A DNA stretch of 18,643 nucleotides from an uncultured Bacilli bacterium (lineage in GTDB: Bacteria; Bacillota_I; Bacilli_A; RF39; UBA660): contig CAJTZC010000025.1 in assembly GCA_910583745.1 (NCBI GenBank), positions 1 through 18,643 of the forward strand. The letters are read 5' to 3'. The translations under genes and the position numbers were made by a program. The notes below the pieces were generated by a model that saw only the letters and a list, made by a program, of their open reading frames with translations, was not told the origin of the DNA and made no database searches. Below, one piece after another: positions 6,090-12,681 of the stretch (its first letter is position 1; every line of letters begins with the position of its first letter).

Positions 6090-6778
6090 AACCACTCTTT
6101 GTCCTCTCTACTGACTCGATAAGAGTCTTTTATTTTTCTTATCGTATAGTTCATGACTTTTTCATCGAAGGAATTTTCTTTTAAAACCGTTTTTGCCTTC
6201 GTTGGAAATTTAACATATATTACGGATAAGAGCCAAGCAAGAGCCATGTTGGCATAGTAGCATTCACTTCTGTATCCTTTTATCAATTCTAGCACTTTCT
6301 CTATATATTCTTCGTTTACAAAGTAAGTGAGGAGGATGACGAAGGAAATTCTATTTTTAAATTCGTCCCTGTCACTGAGTAAGGTTTGACAGATGGCAAA
6401 GAAGTAAGGTCTATCTTTTATTATGATTTTTGAACCCGCGATGAATGTATCGCATACGGACCAGTTATCTACTAGAGGAACAAACGCTCGAAATGCCTCT
6501 CTATATTCTTCGATGTCTTTTATGTTTCCTATGACAAAGCCTCTTATCATTTTGAGTTCGTAGATATCTCTATGGTCTGTCTTTAAAAAGGTTCTGTAGT
6601 CTCCGTTTGAAATGGATTTCGCTATTTTTCTAAGTGTGGGAATTCTCACCCCGATGATGTCGAATTCTCCTGGAGTCAGTTTTCTGGTAAATTCTCTATA
6701 TTTTATATCTTCTATACTTTTTAGATAGTTTAAAAGAGAGAGGTTTCCCTCTTTCCAATTCGTATTTTTAAAATCCAT
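6074..6778 (-). CDS. AlkD-like DNA alkylation repair protein
   Basis: A 234-residue HEAT-repeat DNA glycosylase-like protein of the DNA alkylation repair family (AlkC/AlkD type), which removes bulky N3- and N7-alkylated bases without flipping them. Family landmarks are IGVRIPTLRKIAK (residues 42-54), DNWSVCD (104-110) and the YYANMALAWLLSV segment. W106 and D110 have the spacing of the Trp/Asp pair used for catalysis in Bacillus AlkD; this equivalence is by eye. Length is normal for the family. The ATG at 6778 lies one base after the stop of the upstream gene, with AAGGA seven bases before it, so it is in an operon with the 325-residue protein. Confidence 0.9.
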   Translation of the reverse strand: MDFKNTNWKEGNLSLLNYLKSIEDIKYREFTRKLTPGEFDIIGVRIPTLRKIAKSISNGDYRTFLKTDHRDIYELKMIRGFVIGNIKDIEEYREAFRAFVPLVDNWSVCDTFIAGSKIIIKDRPYFFAICQTLLSDRDEFKNRISFVILLTYFVNEEYIEKVLELIKGYRSECYYANMALAWLLSVIYVKFPTKAKTVLKENSFDEKVMNYTIRKIKDSYRVSREDKEWLKNVN

Positions 6779-6779
6779 G

Positions 6780-7757
6780 TTACATTCCTTGACGATGGTC
6801 AGGCGACATTTCGTCTTGTCCTAAGTTGGCCTGTGCGTCACTTAAAATTGGAGCGATGTCGGATGCGTAATATTTATCAACTATTTCTCTAAATGCTTTA
6901 TTTGTATCTGTCTCATCTAAGTTGTGTGCTCTTCTTCGCTCTTCGAACTCTGTAATGGTATCGATTCTTTCTGCGAAGTCATCTAGGTCGACTCCCATGC
7001 GTTCTGCAAGGATTTGTCTAAGTTCCGCTTGATCTTTTGTAATCCGAGCTTCTCTTATTTCTCTTGCGAGATCTAGACCGTCAGTAAGGAACCCGCAGAT
7101 AAGTCTTGATGCTGGTTCTTGTGGAGAATCATAAGAACTATCATAAGACTCTCGAATAACTTCTAATTCGTCGTATCTCAATAATCCTTCTTCTAGGGAA
7201 CTTCCAAATTTCGAAATAGGAGTTTCATCAATTGTTCCCGCTTCAGTAAGTGTCAACTTTGCTCTTTCTTCTGCGAGGCCTCTTTTAGTAATTAGGGTAT
7301 TGTCTTCTATGGTATAACCTCCCACATAGCCACTTACCAGTCGCATCGTTTCACGGCTTAACCCAGCGAGAGAATCTGGATTTTTTGCATCGAAATAGTG
7401 TGGAAGTGCGACGACTCTTTGTACTTCATCGATGTGAAATTCTGTGCCATCGAAGGATATCGTCGGTTGGGAAACTCCGAGAGGACCAGGATATTTCGAT
7501 TCTTCTAACTTTAACTTTCCTTTAAACGTTTTCTCTAGAACCTCTGGTGTAGTTTCGTAGACTTGGCTTCCCTTTTTTAAACCAGCTTTTGCGTATGTCG
7601 TGCTGAGAATCGTATCGCGAATGACACCTCTATACTCTTCACCAAAATGTGCCTCCAAAGAGTCCGCCATAATAGCTAAATCTTCTGCAAAACCAGTATC
7701 GTATCCATGTTTCTCAATCAACTTATCCTTATAATCACTCAGCATTTCCTTCGACAT
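6780..7757 (-). CDS. Hypothetical protein, 325 residues
   Basis: I do not recognise this protein. It starts MSKEMLSDYKDKLIEKHGYD, has no signal peptide or membrane segment, and is strongly acidic. The first third looks helical; the centre has beta-type segments (FDGTEFHIDEVQRVVALPH, then a glycine-rich SGYVGGYTIEDN turn); the last third is helical and charged (LDLAREIREARITKDQAEL onward) and ends in a disordered-looking tail. GGAGG seven bases before the ATG at 7757 and an extended -10 promoter support the start. It is co-transcribed with the AlkD-like gene, stop and start being one base apart. That pairing hints at a DNA-damage or stress role but proves nothing. Confidence 0.85.
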   Translation of the reverse strand: MSKEMLSDYKDKLIEKHGYDTGFAEDLAIMADSLEAHFGEEYRGVIRDTILSTTYAKAGLKKGSQVYETTPEVLEKTFKGKLKLEESKYPGPLGVSQPTISFDGTEFHIDEVQRVVALPHYFDAKNPDSLAGLSRETMRLVSGYVGGYTIEDNTLITKRGLAEERAKLTLTEAGTIDETPISKFGSSLEEGLLRYDELEVIRESYDSSYDSPQEPASRLICGFLTDGLDLAREIREARITKDQAELRQILAERMGVDLDDFAERIDTITEFEERRRAHNLDETDTNKAFREIVDKYYASDIAPILSDAQANLGQDEMSPDHRQGM

Positions 7758-7783
7758 AATATTCCCTCCACTTTTTACACTCT

Positions 7784-7812
7784 ATTATAACAGATGTGTA
7801 TATATTTTTAAA
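7784..7812 (-). promoter_or_regulatory. Promoter of the hypothetical-AlkD operon
   Basis: TGTTATAAT on the minus strand (TATAAT at 7784-7789) is an extended -10; TTTAAA lies 17 bases further upstream at 7807-7812. Confidence 0.65.
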
Positions 7813-8205
7813 GTCAAAGTTTATAATTTTTCAAAATTCAGTTTTACTAAGGTTCGTGCTTCCTTTTCACATATTATTTAGGGCATTTGACAATGACTTC
7901 AAAATAAGTTTTAATACTATTTAGAACGCGAGTTTAGTCGATTGTTTCTCCAGTAAAAATCAATTAGGGGACTATTTATATTCGGTTTACTTCGTTTATT
8001 TTTTACCGGTTTTGATTAAAAATGGTTAAAATATAATTGCAAAAAATTTAAAAACTTGTCTCCAAAATGCTGTCTATTTGCTCGCTTACAGTTGTTTGCA
8101 GTTGTTTGCAGTTGTTTTTGCATATTGTTGTACATCAATTTTGATGGTTTGCTTAAAGCGCTGCTCATAGCACTTGTCATCATAATAGTTTTAGTGACTA
8201 TCTGA
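7813..8205. other. AT-rich intergenic region without a supported gene
   Basis: About 390 bases between the hypothetical-AlkD promoter and the terminator of the surface protein gene. I see no frame with a ribosome binding site on either strand. A TTGACA at 7887-7892 on the plus strand has no convincing -10 partner and no gene behind it. The only structured elements are the short tandem repeat at 8089-8118 and several palindromic hexamers. Confidence 0.5.
8089..8118 (+). repeat. Three tandem copies of a 10-base unit
   Basis: CAGTTGTTTG occurs at 8089-8098 and 8099-8108, followed by CAGTTGTTTT at 8109-8118. Its role is unknown; such tracts vary easily in copy number. Confidence 0.85.
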
Positions 8206-8248
8206 GCAAAAACAACACGACTAAGACCCTAATGTTCTTAGCCGTGTT
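8206..8248 (-). terminator. Intrinsic terminator of surface protein copy 2
   Basis: AACACGGCTAAGA (8236-8248) pairs with TCTTAGTCGTGTT (8214-8226) on the minus strand; the only non-Watson-Crick pair is a G-U. A run of five T follows. On the plus strand the same position is an A-C mismatch with no T-run, so the element is specific to the minus strand. It lies about 80 bases after the stop at 8330. Confidence 0.85.
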
Positions 8249-8329
8249 TCACAAACAATGGAGAGTCGCGACAAGAATATCGCGTGTTCTTTTACTTGTG
8301 ATTATATATTATATTTTTATTTTTTTAGT

Positions 8330-9919
8330 CTAAGCCTGCAGATAGTAAGGATTATCGATGGTGCCATCTCCTTGGAGTTTATCTAGGTATTCAGCCTTCA
8401 GATTGATTACTGGAGCGACCGCACCGCTGCTATTGACATTGTCGTAGTACAAACCGCCGCTACCATTGACATAGAACACACGAGCAAAGCCGCTAGAATG
8501 CATGTAAGTAGGCGAGAACGACCAGTACCAACTTCCTTTTTTTAAGTAATAACTACTATTTGTTGTTCCATACTTTCCGCTTCCTGCGGCTACGATTTCA
8601 TCTGCTGTGATTAACCCTACTGGATACGTCGATTTCCCGTTTCCTCCATTTTCTGCTTCCACTGTGAATTTATCGTTTTCCTGTGGACACGTGAAACGCG
8701 GTTGTGTTACTGTTGTCTGCCATGGCCCTCCTACTCTTGCCGTTGCTCCGTATGCTGTTACGTTATTTCCATATCCTAACCCTGTATCACTACTCCATCC
8801 CGTAGCACTCTTTCCTGGGGTACTTCTATCGTTACAAAAGATACTATCTGCGACATAATTTCCATATCCCGTGTCCACTATATTCGTCTTATACCATTCG
8901 TCTACTTTTGTCTTTATTGGTGAGTCTGTTTCATTTCTTTGCGCTTGCTCTTTGCTCGTACTTGCACTTCCATTTGCTCCTCCGAACATCCACCCTACAT
9001 ATTTTGCATCATTATATGTTCCATTCCATTGTTGATTCGTCAGTGCAAAGCCTCTCGTGTAACTGTTCGTTCCGCTTGGCCCTGCTCCATCGTATTGCAT
9101 TCTCACTGTTCCATCTCCGTTGAACCTTACGATTCTCCACCACATATCTTGCCCACTTGCGTTCTTTCCAAATTTTATGTAGTTATTCGGTGCTGTTCCT
9201 CTAAAGTAATAGCTCGTTCCATAATCATCTTCCATGCTGTACAGTCCGTTTGCCGTTTCATCTGTCGTCGCTGGATTTGCGAAGTTCGTTGGGTTATTAG
9301 TATTCTTCTTTATATTTAAACTTGCAAGCGCATCTTCTGCAGTCCATTTTTTGGTACTTTCATCTAATGTAAATTTTGTTATAAAGTTTGCATTTAAATC
9401 TGCCGTTTGGTCTATATCCGGTAAATCTTCAAATGTGATTCTTACTCTATAGGTATACGTGTGTCCTGCTGGAACAAGTAAGTGGTCTGCCATAAGCTGT
9501 GTTGAAGCTGTCTCACTTCTCGGCACATTTGCACTTACTGTCTCTACTTGCTTCCATTCTGCTCCTATGTCATCACTTTTCTCTTCTAAAGTATACGTTA
9601 GAGATTCTGCTAAGTATGTATTTATCAAATTATCCCAACTTATCTTTGCATACGCATCTCGCGTTCCCGTATTTTCGATGACCAATTCTTTCTCGGTACT
9701 GTCTCCAAAGTTCCATGTACCTTCTATATTCTCTACCGTTTCATCATTATCTCTAAATGTTAGAGCTAAATCGCCACTTCTTATCGTAATCTTCTCTTGC
9801 TCGTTTGTTCCCACTTGAGATACAAAGTAAGCATAAGTCAGCGATGTCGTCAAGGCGACTATCGATACGCATAATACAATCAATGAGATTATATTTTTTT
9901 TGCTATTTTTTTCTTCCAT
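8330..9919 (-). CDS. SipW-class secreted surface protein with DUF6273-like C-terminal domain, copy 2
   Basis: A 529-residue secreted protein. The N-terminus (MEEKNSKKNIISL, then a hydrophobic core ending TYAYF near residue 32) is a SipW-type signal peptide. A TasA/camelysin-like domain follows (about 33-185). After a short linker comes a DUF6273-like region: MWWRIVRFNGDG, a WYWSFSP segment, an AVAPVINL motif where the family usually has GVRPVINL, and a GDGTIDNPYYL tail. I chose 9919 because homology to copy 1 begins there and AGGGA lies upstream. The same frame is open to an ATG at 9988 that also has AGGAG at ten bases, which would add 23 basic residues; translation from 9988 cannot be excluded. 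The role is probably at the cell surface or in a matrix. Confidence 0.88.
   Translation of the reverse strand: MEEKNSKKNIISLIVLCVSIVALTTSLTYAYFVSQVGTNEQEKITIRSGDLALTFRDNDETVENIEGTWNFGDSTEKELVIENTGTRDAYAKISWDNLINTYLAESLTYTLEEKSDDIGAEWKQVETVSANVPRSETASTQLMADHLLVPAGHTYTYRVRITFEDLPDIDQTADLNANFITKFTLDESTKKWTAEDALASLNIKKNTNNPTNFANPATTDETANGLYSMEDDYGTSYYFRGTAPNNYIKFGKNASGQDMWWRIVRFNGDGTVRMQYDGAGPSGTNSYTRGFALTNQQWNGTYNDAKYVGWMFGGANGSASTSKEQAQRNETDSPIKTKVDEWYKTNIVDTGYGNYVADSIFCNDRSTPGKSATGWSSDTGLGYGNNVTAYGATARVGGPWQTTVTQPRFTCPQENDKFTVEAENGGNGKSTYPVGLITADEIVAAGSGKYGTTNSSYYLKKGSWYWSFSPTYMHSSGFARVFYVNGSGGLYYDNVNSSGAVAPVINLKAEYLDKLQGDGTIDNPYYLQA
8887..9919 (-). repeat. Direct repeat of the 1-1033 segment
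   Basis: Every base of 1-1033 aligns without gaps to 8887-9919 (offset 8886). By hand I count 23 differences, of which 22 lie between the positions equivalent to 56 and 323 and one at the second codon. The stretch equivalent to 324-1029 is identical. The flanking sequences beyond the start codons are unrelated. Confidence 0.9.
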
Positions 9920-10035
9920 ACTTTTGTTCCCTTTCTTTCTACTCAGTCTACCATACATGTTTTGAAAATTGTGTCGATTTGTAATCATGTAATTTGAACT
10001 CCTGTACTTATTTTATGAGTATTATCTATGTTATA

Positions 10036-10064
10036 AGTATACAGTTTAAATGGTTTAAAAGCAA
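10036..10064 (-). promoter_or_regulatory. Promoter of surface protein copy 2
   Basis: TTGCTT (10059-10064) and TATACT (10036-10041) are 17 bases apart on the minus strand. The predicted start near 10029 includes the upstream ATG at 9988 and its AGGAG in the transcript. Confidence 0.65.
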
Positions 10065-10104
10065 GCATTTTGTTTGCATAAATAGACAATTATGGAACTT
10101 ATAG

Positions 10105-10138
10105 AAAATAAAAACAGAGCTAATTTTTCAACTCTGTT
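10105..10138 (-). terminator. Intrinsic terminator of the rpsB-tsf operon
   Basis: AACAGAG (10132-10138) pairs with CTCTGTT (10113-10119) on the minus strand around a 12-base loop, then a T-rich tract. The stop codon of the thioredoxin-like gene (10120-10122) lies in the loop. Confidence 0.85.
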
Positions 10139-10659
10139 ATTTTTGACAATTTTTCTTTTAAAATTTTCGTGTTCGCTTCATCAAAATATTCTATAGGAGC
10201 TTCCTCATATTCTGCATCTATGATGTCAGATTTATCCAATTCTGTTAAGACTTTTCCCTCTTTTACAATTACGATGTATGGCAAAGTCACCTCTTCTAGC
10301 TCTAGCTCGAAGTCTGGATGATCGATGTCATTCATTTCTAAGTAATATATTTCATCTATCGATTCACTTGCTATGTCGTTCAACGGAGAGACGAGAACTT
10401 GCATCCATGGGTCATCCGTTCTTCCAAGTAGAATTATACCTGATTTTTCGAGTAATATCTCGTTCGCCTCTTTGAGACTTACATACTTGTATATGTTGTC
10501 TTCTGGAGCTGAACGGTAACTCTTTTTGAAACGAATACTATCCTCAATTTTGCTCTCCTTATAGAAATTGTAGGCATCTTTTATCCCGAATATCAGGAAT
10601 ACGATGCCTACAATTACTAAGACTAAATCGAGAATTATTCGAAGCGTCTTGTTTTTCAT
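10120..10659 (-). CDS. Membrane-anchored thioredoxin-like protein lacking the CxxC motif
   Basis: A 179-residue protein with an N-terminal membrane anchor (about 7-26) and an external domain of thioredoxin-like layout: EANEILLEKSGIILLGR, then a position where related proteins have CPWC, then IYYLEMND and the cis-proline-like LPYIVIVKEGKV strand. Here the active site reads DPWM (residues 83-86), so both cysteines are gone and thiol-disulfide chemistry is unlikely. It may be a binding or scaffold protein. The ATG at 10659 follows the tsf stop by one base (TAATATG) with no strong ribosome binding site, so translation is probably coupled to tsf. The fold assignment is by pattern and would benefit from structure comparison. 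Confidence 0.75.
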   Translation of the reverse strand: MKNKTLRIILDLVLVIVGIVFLIFGIKDAYNFYKESKIEDSIRFKKSYRSAPEDNIYKYVSLKEANEILLEKSGIILLGRTDDPWMQVLVSPLNDIASESIDEIYYLEMNDIDHPDFELELEEVTLPYIVIVKEGKVLTELDKSDIIDAEYEEAPIEYFDEANTKILKEKLSKITELKN

Positions 10660-10660
10660 A

Positions 10661-11533
10661 TTAGTTTTTCAATTGACTCATTACTTCATCAGCAAAGTTT
10701 TCAGAACGATGTTCCATACCTTCACCGACTTCAAAACGAACCATATCTGTGACTTCTCCACCGTTGTTTTTAACGTAAGTTTTAACATCGATGTCTCCGT
10801 CTTTGATGAAAGCTTGGTCGACTAAGCAAATCTCTTTGAAAAATTTCTTAAGTCTTCCTGCAACCATCTTCTCTGCTATATCAGCAGGTTTTCCTTCTTC
10901 CATCGCTTGATCGATAAGGAATTTCTTCTCTTTTTCTACTCTGTCAGCAGGAACACTTTCTTCGTTCAAGTATTCAGGCTTCATCGCAGCGGCTTGCATT
11001 GCAACGTCTCTCGCTACTTCTTCGTTTGCACCTTTTACAACTGTTAAAACAGCAATTTTTCCACCCATGTGTAAGTATGAACCGAAGACTTCTTCATCTG
11101 TCTTTGTTCTCACTTCTATACGGCGTAGAGAAAGCTTTTCTCCAATTGTAGCAGTTCTCGCAACGATTAATTCTTCTACAGTACCTTCAGAAGTTGCAAT
11201 CTTTAAAGCATCTTCTAGGTTTGTTACGTCGCTTTTTACAATGGCATTACCGATTTCATCGACCATAGCGACAAAGTTTTCGTTTTTACTTACGAAATCT
11301 GTCTCACTGTTTACTTCGATGATTGCGGCTTTGTTGCCAGAGATATAGACATTAGCTAAACCTTCAGCAGCAATTCTACCTGCTTTTTTGGCGGCTTTAG
11401 CAATTCCTTTGTCTCTTAGATACTCAACAGCAGCGTCCATGTCTCCATTCGTCTCTGTAAGCGCTTTTTTGCAGTCCATCATTCCTGCTCCTGTCATCGT
11501 TCTAAGTTCATTCACCATCTGTGCAGTTACCAT
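10661..11533 (-). CDS. tsf: Translation elongation factor Ts
   Basis: EF-Ts is the nucleotide exchange factor that regenerates EF-Tu-GTP. The 290-residue protein has the N-terminal UBA-like domain (about 1-50, TAQMVNELRTMTGAGMMDCK), the EF-Tu contact motif TDFVSKNENF (78-87), and the core and C-terminal regions to LKKFFKEICLVDQAFIKD and beyond. Length is normal. AGGAGG lies nine bases before the ATG at 11533. It follows rpsB by 23 bases without a promoter or terminator, the usual rpsB-tsf operon. Confidence 0.98.
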   Translation of the reverse strand: MVTAQMVNELRTMTGAGMMDCKKALTETNGDMDAAVEYLRDKGIAKAAKKAGRIAAEGLANVYISGNKAAIIEVNSETDFVSKNENFVAMVDEIGNAIVKSDVTNLEDALKIATSEGTVEELIVARTATIGEKLSLRRIEVRTKTDEEVFGSYLHMGGKIAVLTVVKGANEEVARDVAMQAAAMKPEYLNEESVPADRVEKEKKFLIDQAMEEGKPADIAEKMVAGRLKKFFKEICLVDQAFIKDGDIDVKTYVKNNGGEVTDMVRFEVGEGMEHRSENFADEVMSQLKN

Positions 11534-11556
11534 ATTTTTTTTCCTCCTCTTATATT

Positions 11557-12438
11557 TTATTTGTTTAATGTATCGATTAGCTCATCTTTTTTCATAGTGC
11601 TCGTCCCAGAAATTCCAGCTTTTTCAGCAAGTTCTCTCAACTCTGCTACTGTCTTTTTTGAGTAATCCACATTTCTTGATTCATTTCTGTCTGTCTGTGC
11701 AGGTCTTTTTCCTTCTTTACCTGTACCTTCTTCTTCTGTAATATAATCAACTAAAGGTAAGTTCTTTCCTTCACATATTGCGTTGTTCAATACTCCTAAA
11801 ACGACTTTTACAGAACGTACTGCATCGTCGTTTGCAGGGATTACGAAATCGACATCGTCTGGGTCACAGTTTGTATCGACGAGACCAAAGACTGGAATGT
11901 TCAACTTTCTCGCTTCTCTGATTGCATTGATTTCCTTTTTAGGATCAACGATAATCATCGCATCTGGTAATTTTTCCATATCGCGGATACCTGCTAGCAC
12001 TCTGTTCAACTTTTCGTATTCTTTTTTGATATCGATGACTTCTTTTTTAGGTAGAAGGTCGAATGTACCATCGGTTTCCATCTTTTCGATTTCTTCTAAT
12101 CTCTTGACTCTTCTTCTGATTGTACGGAAGTTCGTAAGAGTTCCTCCAAGCCATCTTTCCGTTACGTAGAAAGATTCACTTCTGAGTGCTTCTTCCTTAG
12201 AGACTTCGCTAGCTTGTTTTTTAGTTCCAACGAATAAGAACTTTCCTCCATTTTCACTTATTTTTTTGATTTCTTCGTATGCTGCTTCCATGCATGCAAC
12301 GGTTTTTTCAAGATCGATAATGTAAATATCGTCTCTTGCAGTAAAGATGTATTCCTTCATTTTAGGATTCCATCTTTTGGTTTGATGTCCAAAATGAACA
12401 CCAGCTTCTAAAAGATAACTCATAGAAACTACAGCCAT
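11557..12438 (-). CDS. rpsB: 30S ribosomal protein S2 with C-terminal Rho-N/SAP-like extension
   Basis: S2 (293 residues) binds the 30S head-body junction. The core (about 1-238) is typical: MSYLLEAGVHFGHQTKRWNP, a TERWLGGTLTNF motif, and the LPLVDYITEEE end. It is then extended by a polar linker and a 35-residue helical module, SKKTVAELRELAEKAG then GTSTMKKDELIDTL, resembling Rho N-terminal or SAP-type nucleic-acid-binding motifs. I chose the ATG at 12438, where GGAGG sits eight bases upstream and the protein matches S2. The frame is open 27 codons further to 12519, but that part lies in the mRNA leader and has no ribosome binding site. Confidence 0.96.
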   Translation of the reverse strand: MAVVSMSYLLEAGVHFGHQTKRWNPKMKEYIFTARDDIYIIDLEKTVACMEAAYEEIKKISENGGKFLFVGTKKQASEVSKEEALRSESFYVTERWLGGTLTNFRTIRRRVKRLEEIEKMETDGTFDLLPKKEVIDIKKEYEKLNRVLAGIRDMEKLPDAMIIVDPKKEINAIREARKLNIPVFGLVDTNCDPDDVDFVIPANDDAVRSVKVVLGVLNNAICEGKNLPLVDYITEEEGTGKEGKRPAQTDRNESRNVDYSKKTVAELRELAEKAGISGTSTMKKDELIDTLNK

Positions 12439-12545
12439 GTTTTTTTCCTCCTTCGTTATTTCACCCGGGCATTTCCAAAACACATCAGCTAAGTAAAGCC
12501 ACTCGATGTGTAAATTCATGTCCGTGTTTATTTGGCTTTTAAGCC
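12439..12545 (-). promoter_or_regulatory. Structured rpsB leader, candidate autoregulatory element
   Basis: The predicted leader is about 107 bases. A hairpin at its 5' end (GGCTT, two bases, AAGCC; 12534-12545) is followed by a stem ACACATC/GATGTGT (12505-12511 with 12480-12486) whose loop contains a second GGCTT. The AAGCC arm could pair with either GGCTT, suggesting alternative folds. S2 represses its own operon in other bacteria; that this leader does so is inference. Confidence 0.45.
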
Positions 12546-12551
12546 ATCTAT

Positions 12552-12580
12552 ATCATAGCAAAAAAATTCTAAATAGACAA
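12552..12580 (-). promoter_or_regulatory. Promoter of rpsB-tsf
   Basis: TTGTCT (12575-12580) and TATGAT (12552-12557) are 17 bases apart on the minus strand, with an extended TGC before the -10. The -35 box lies inside the terminator hairpin of the upstream repeat-gene array. Confidence 0.75.
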
Positions 12581-12598
12581 GCACTTCTATCTAGAATT
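12560..12598 (-). terminator. Intrinsic terminator at the end of the repeat-gene array
   Basis: AATTCTAGATAGA (12586-12598) pairs with TCTATTTAGAATT (12565-12577) on the minus strand with one G-U pair and an eight-base loop, followed by a run of T. It overlaps the rpsB promoter. Confidence 0.85.
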
Positions 12599-12681
12599 CT
12601 CTGTTTTTCGTATAAATTATGGTCGACTATCATCTATTATCCTCTTTTTTAATTTATTTACTATTGAACTGGTTCAAACTA

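Noticed and set aside
7887..7892. TTGACA box in the intergenic region on the plus strand
   Set aside because: No -10 box at a usable distance and no gene or RNA recognised downstream.
8016..8183. A 55-residue minus-strand frame across the 10-base tandem repeat
   Set aside because: No ribosome binding site or promoter serves it, and its composition follows the AT-rich repeat-bearing DNA; I recognise nothing in it.
12439..12519. In-frame 27-codon extension of rpsB
   Set aside because: No ribosome binding site precedes the ATG at 12519, the residues do not belong to S2, and the region is the structured leader; the ATG at 12438 has GGAGG and the normal S2 start.
12664..12677. Inverted repeat TTGAAC-TG-GTTCAA after paralogue A
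   Set aside because: The two-base centre cannot form a good hairpin loop and no T-tract follows; the real terminator is at 12560-12598. An operator role has no support.
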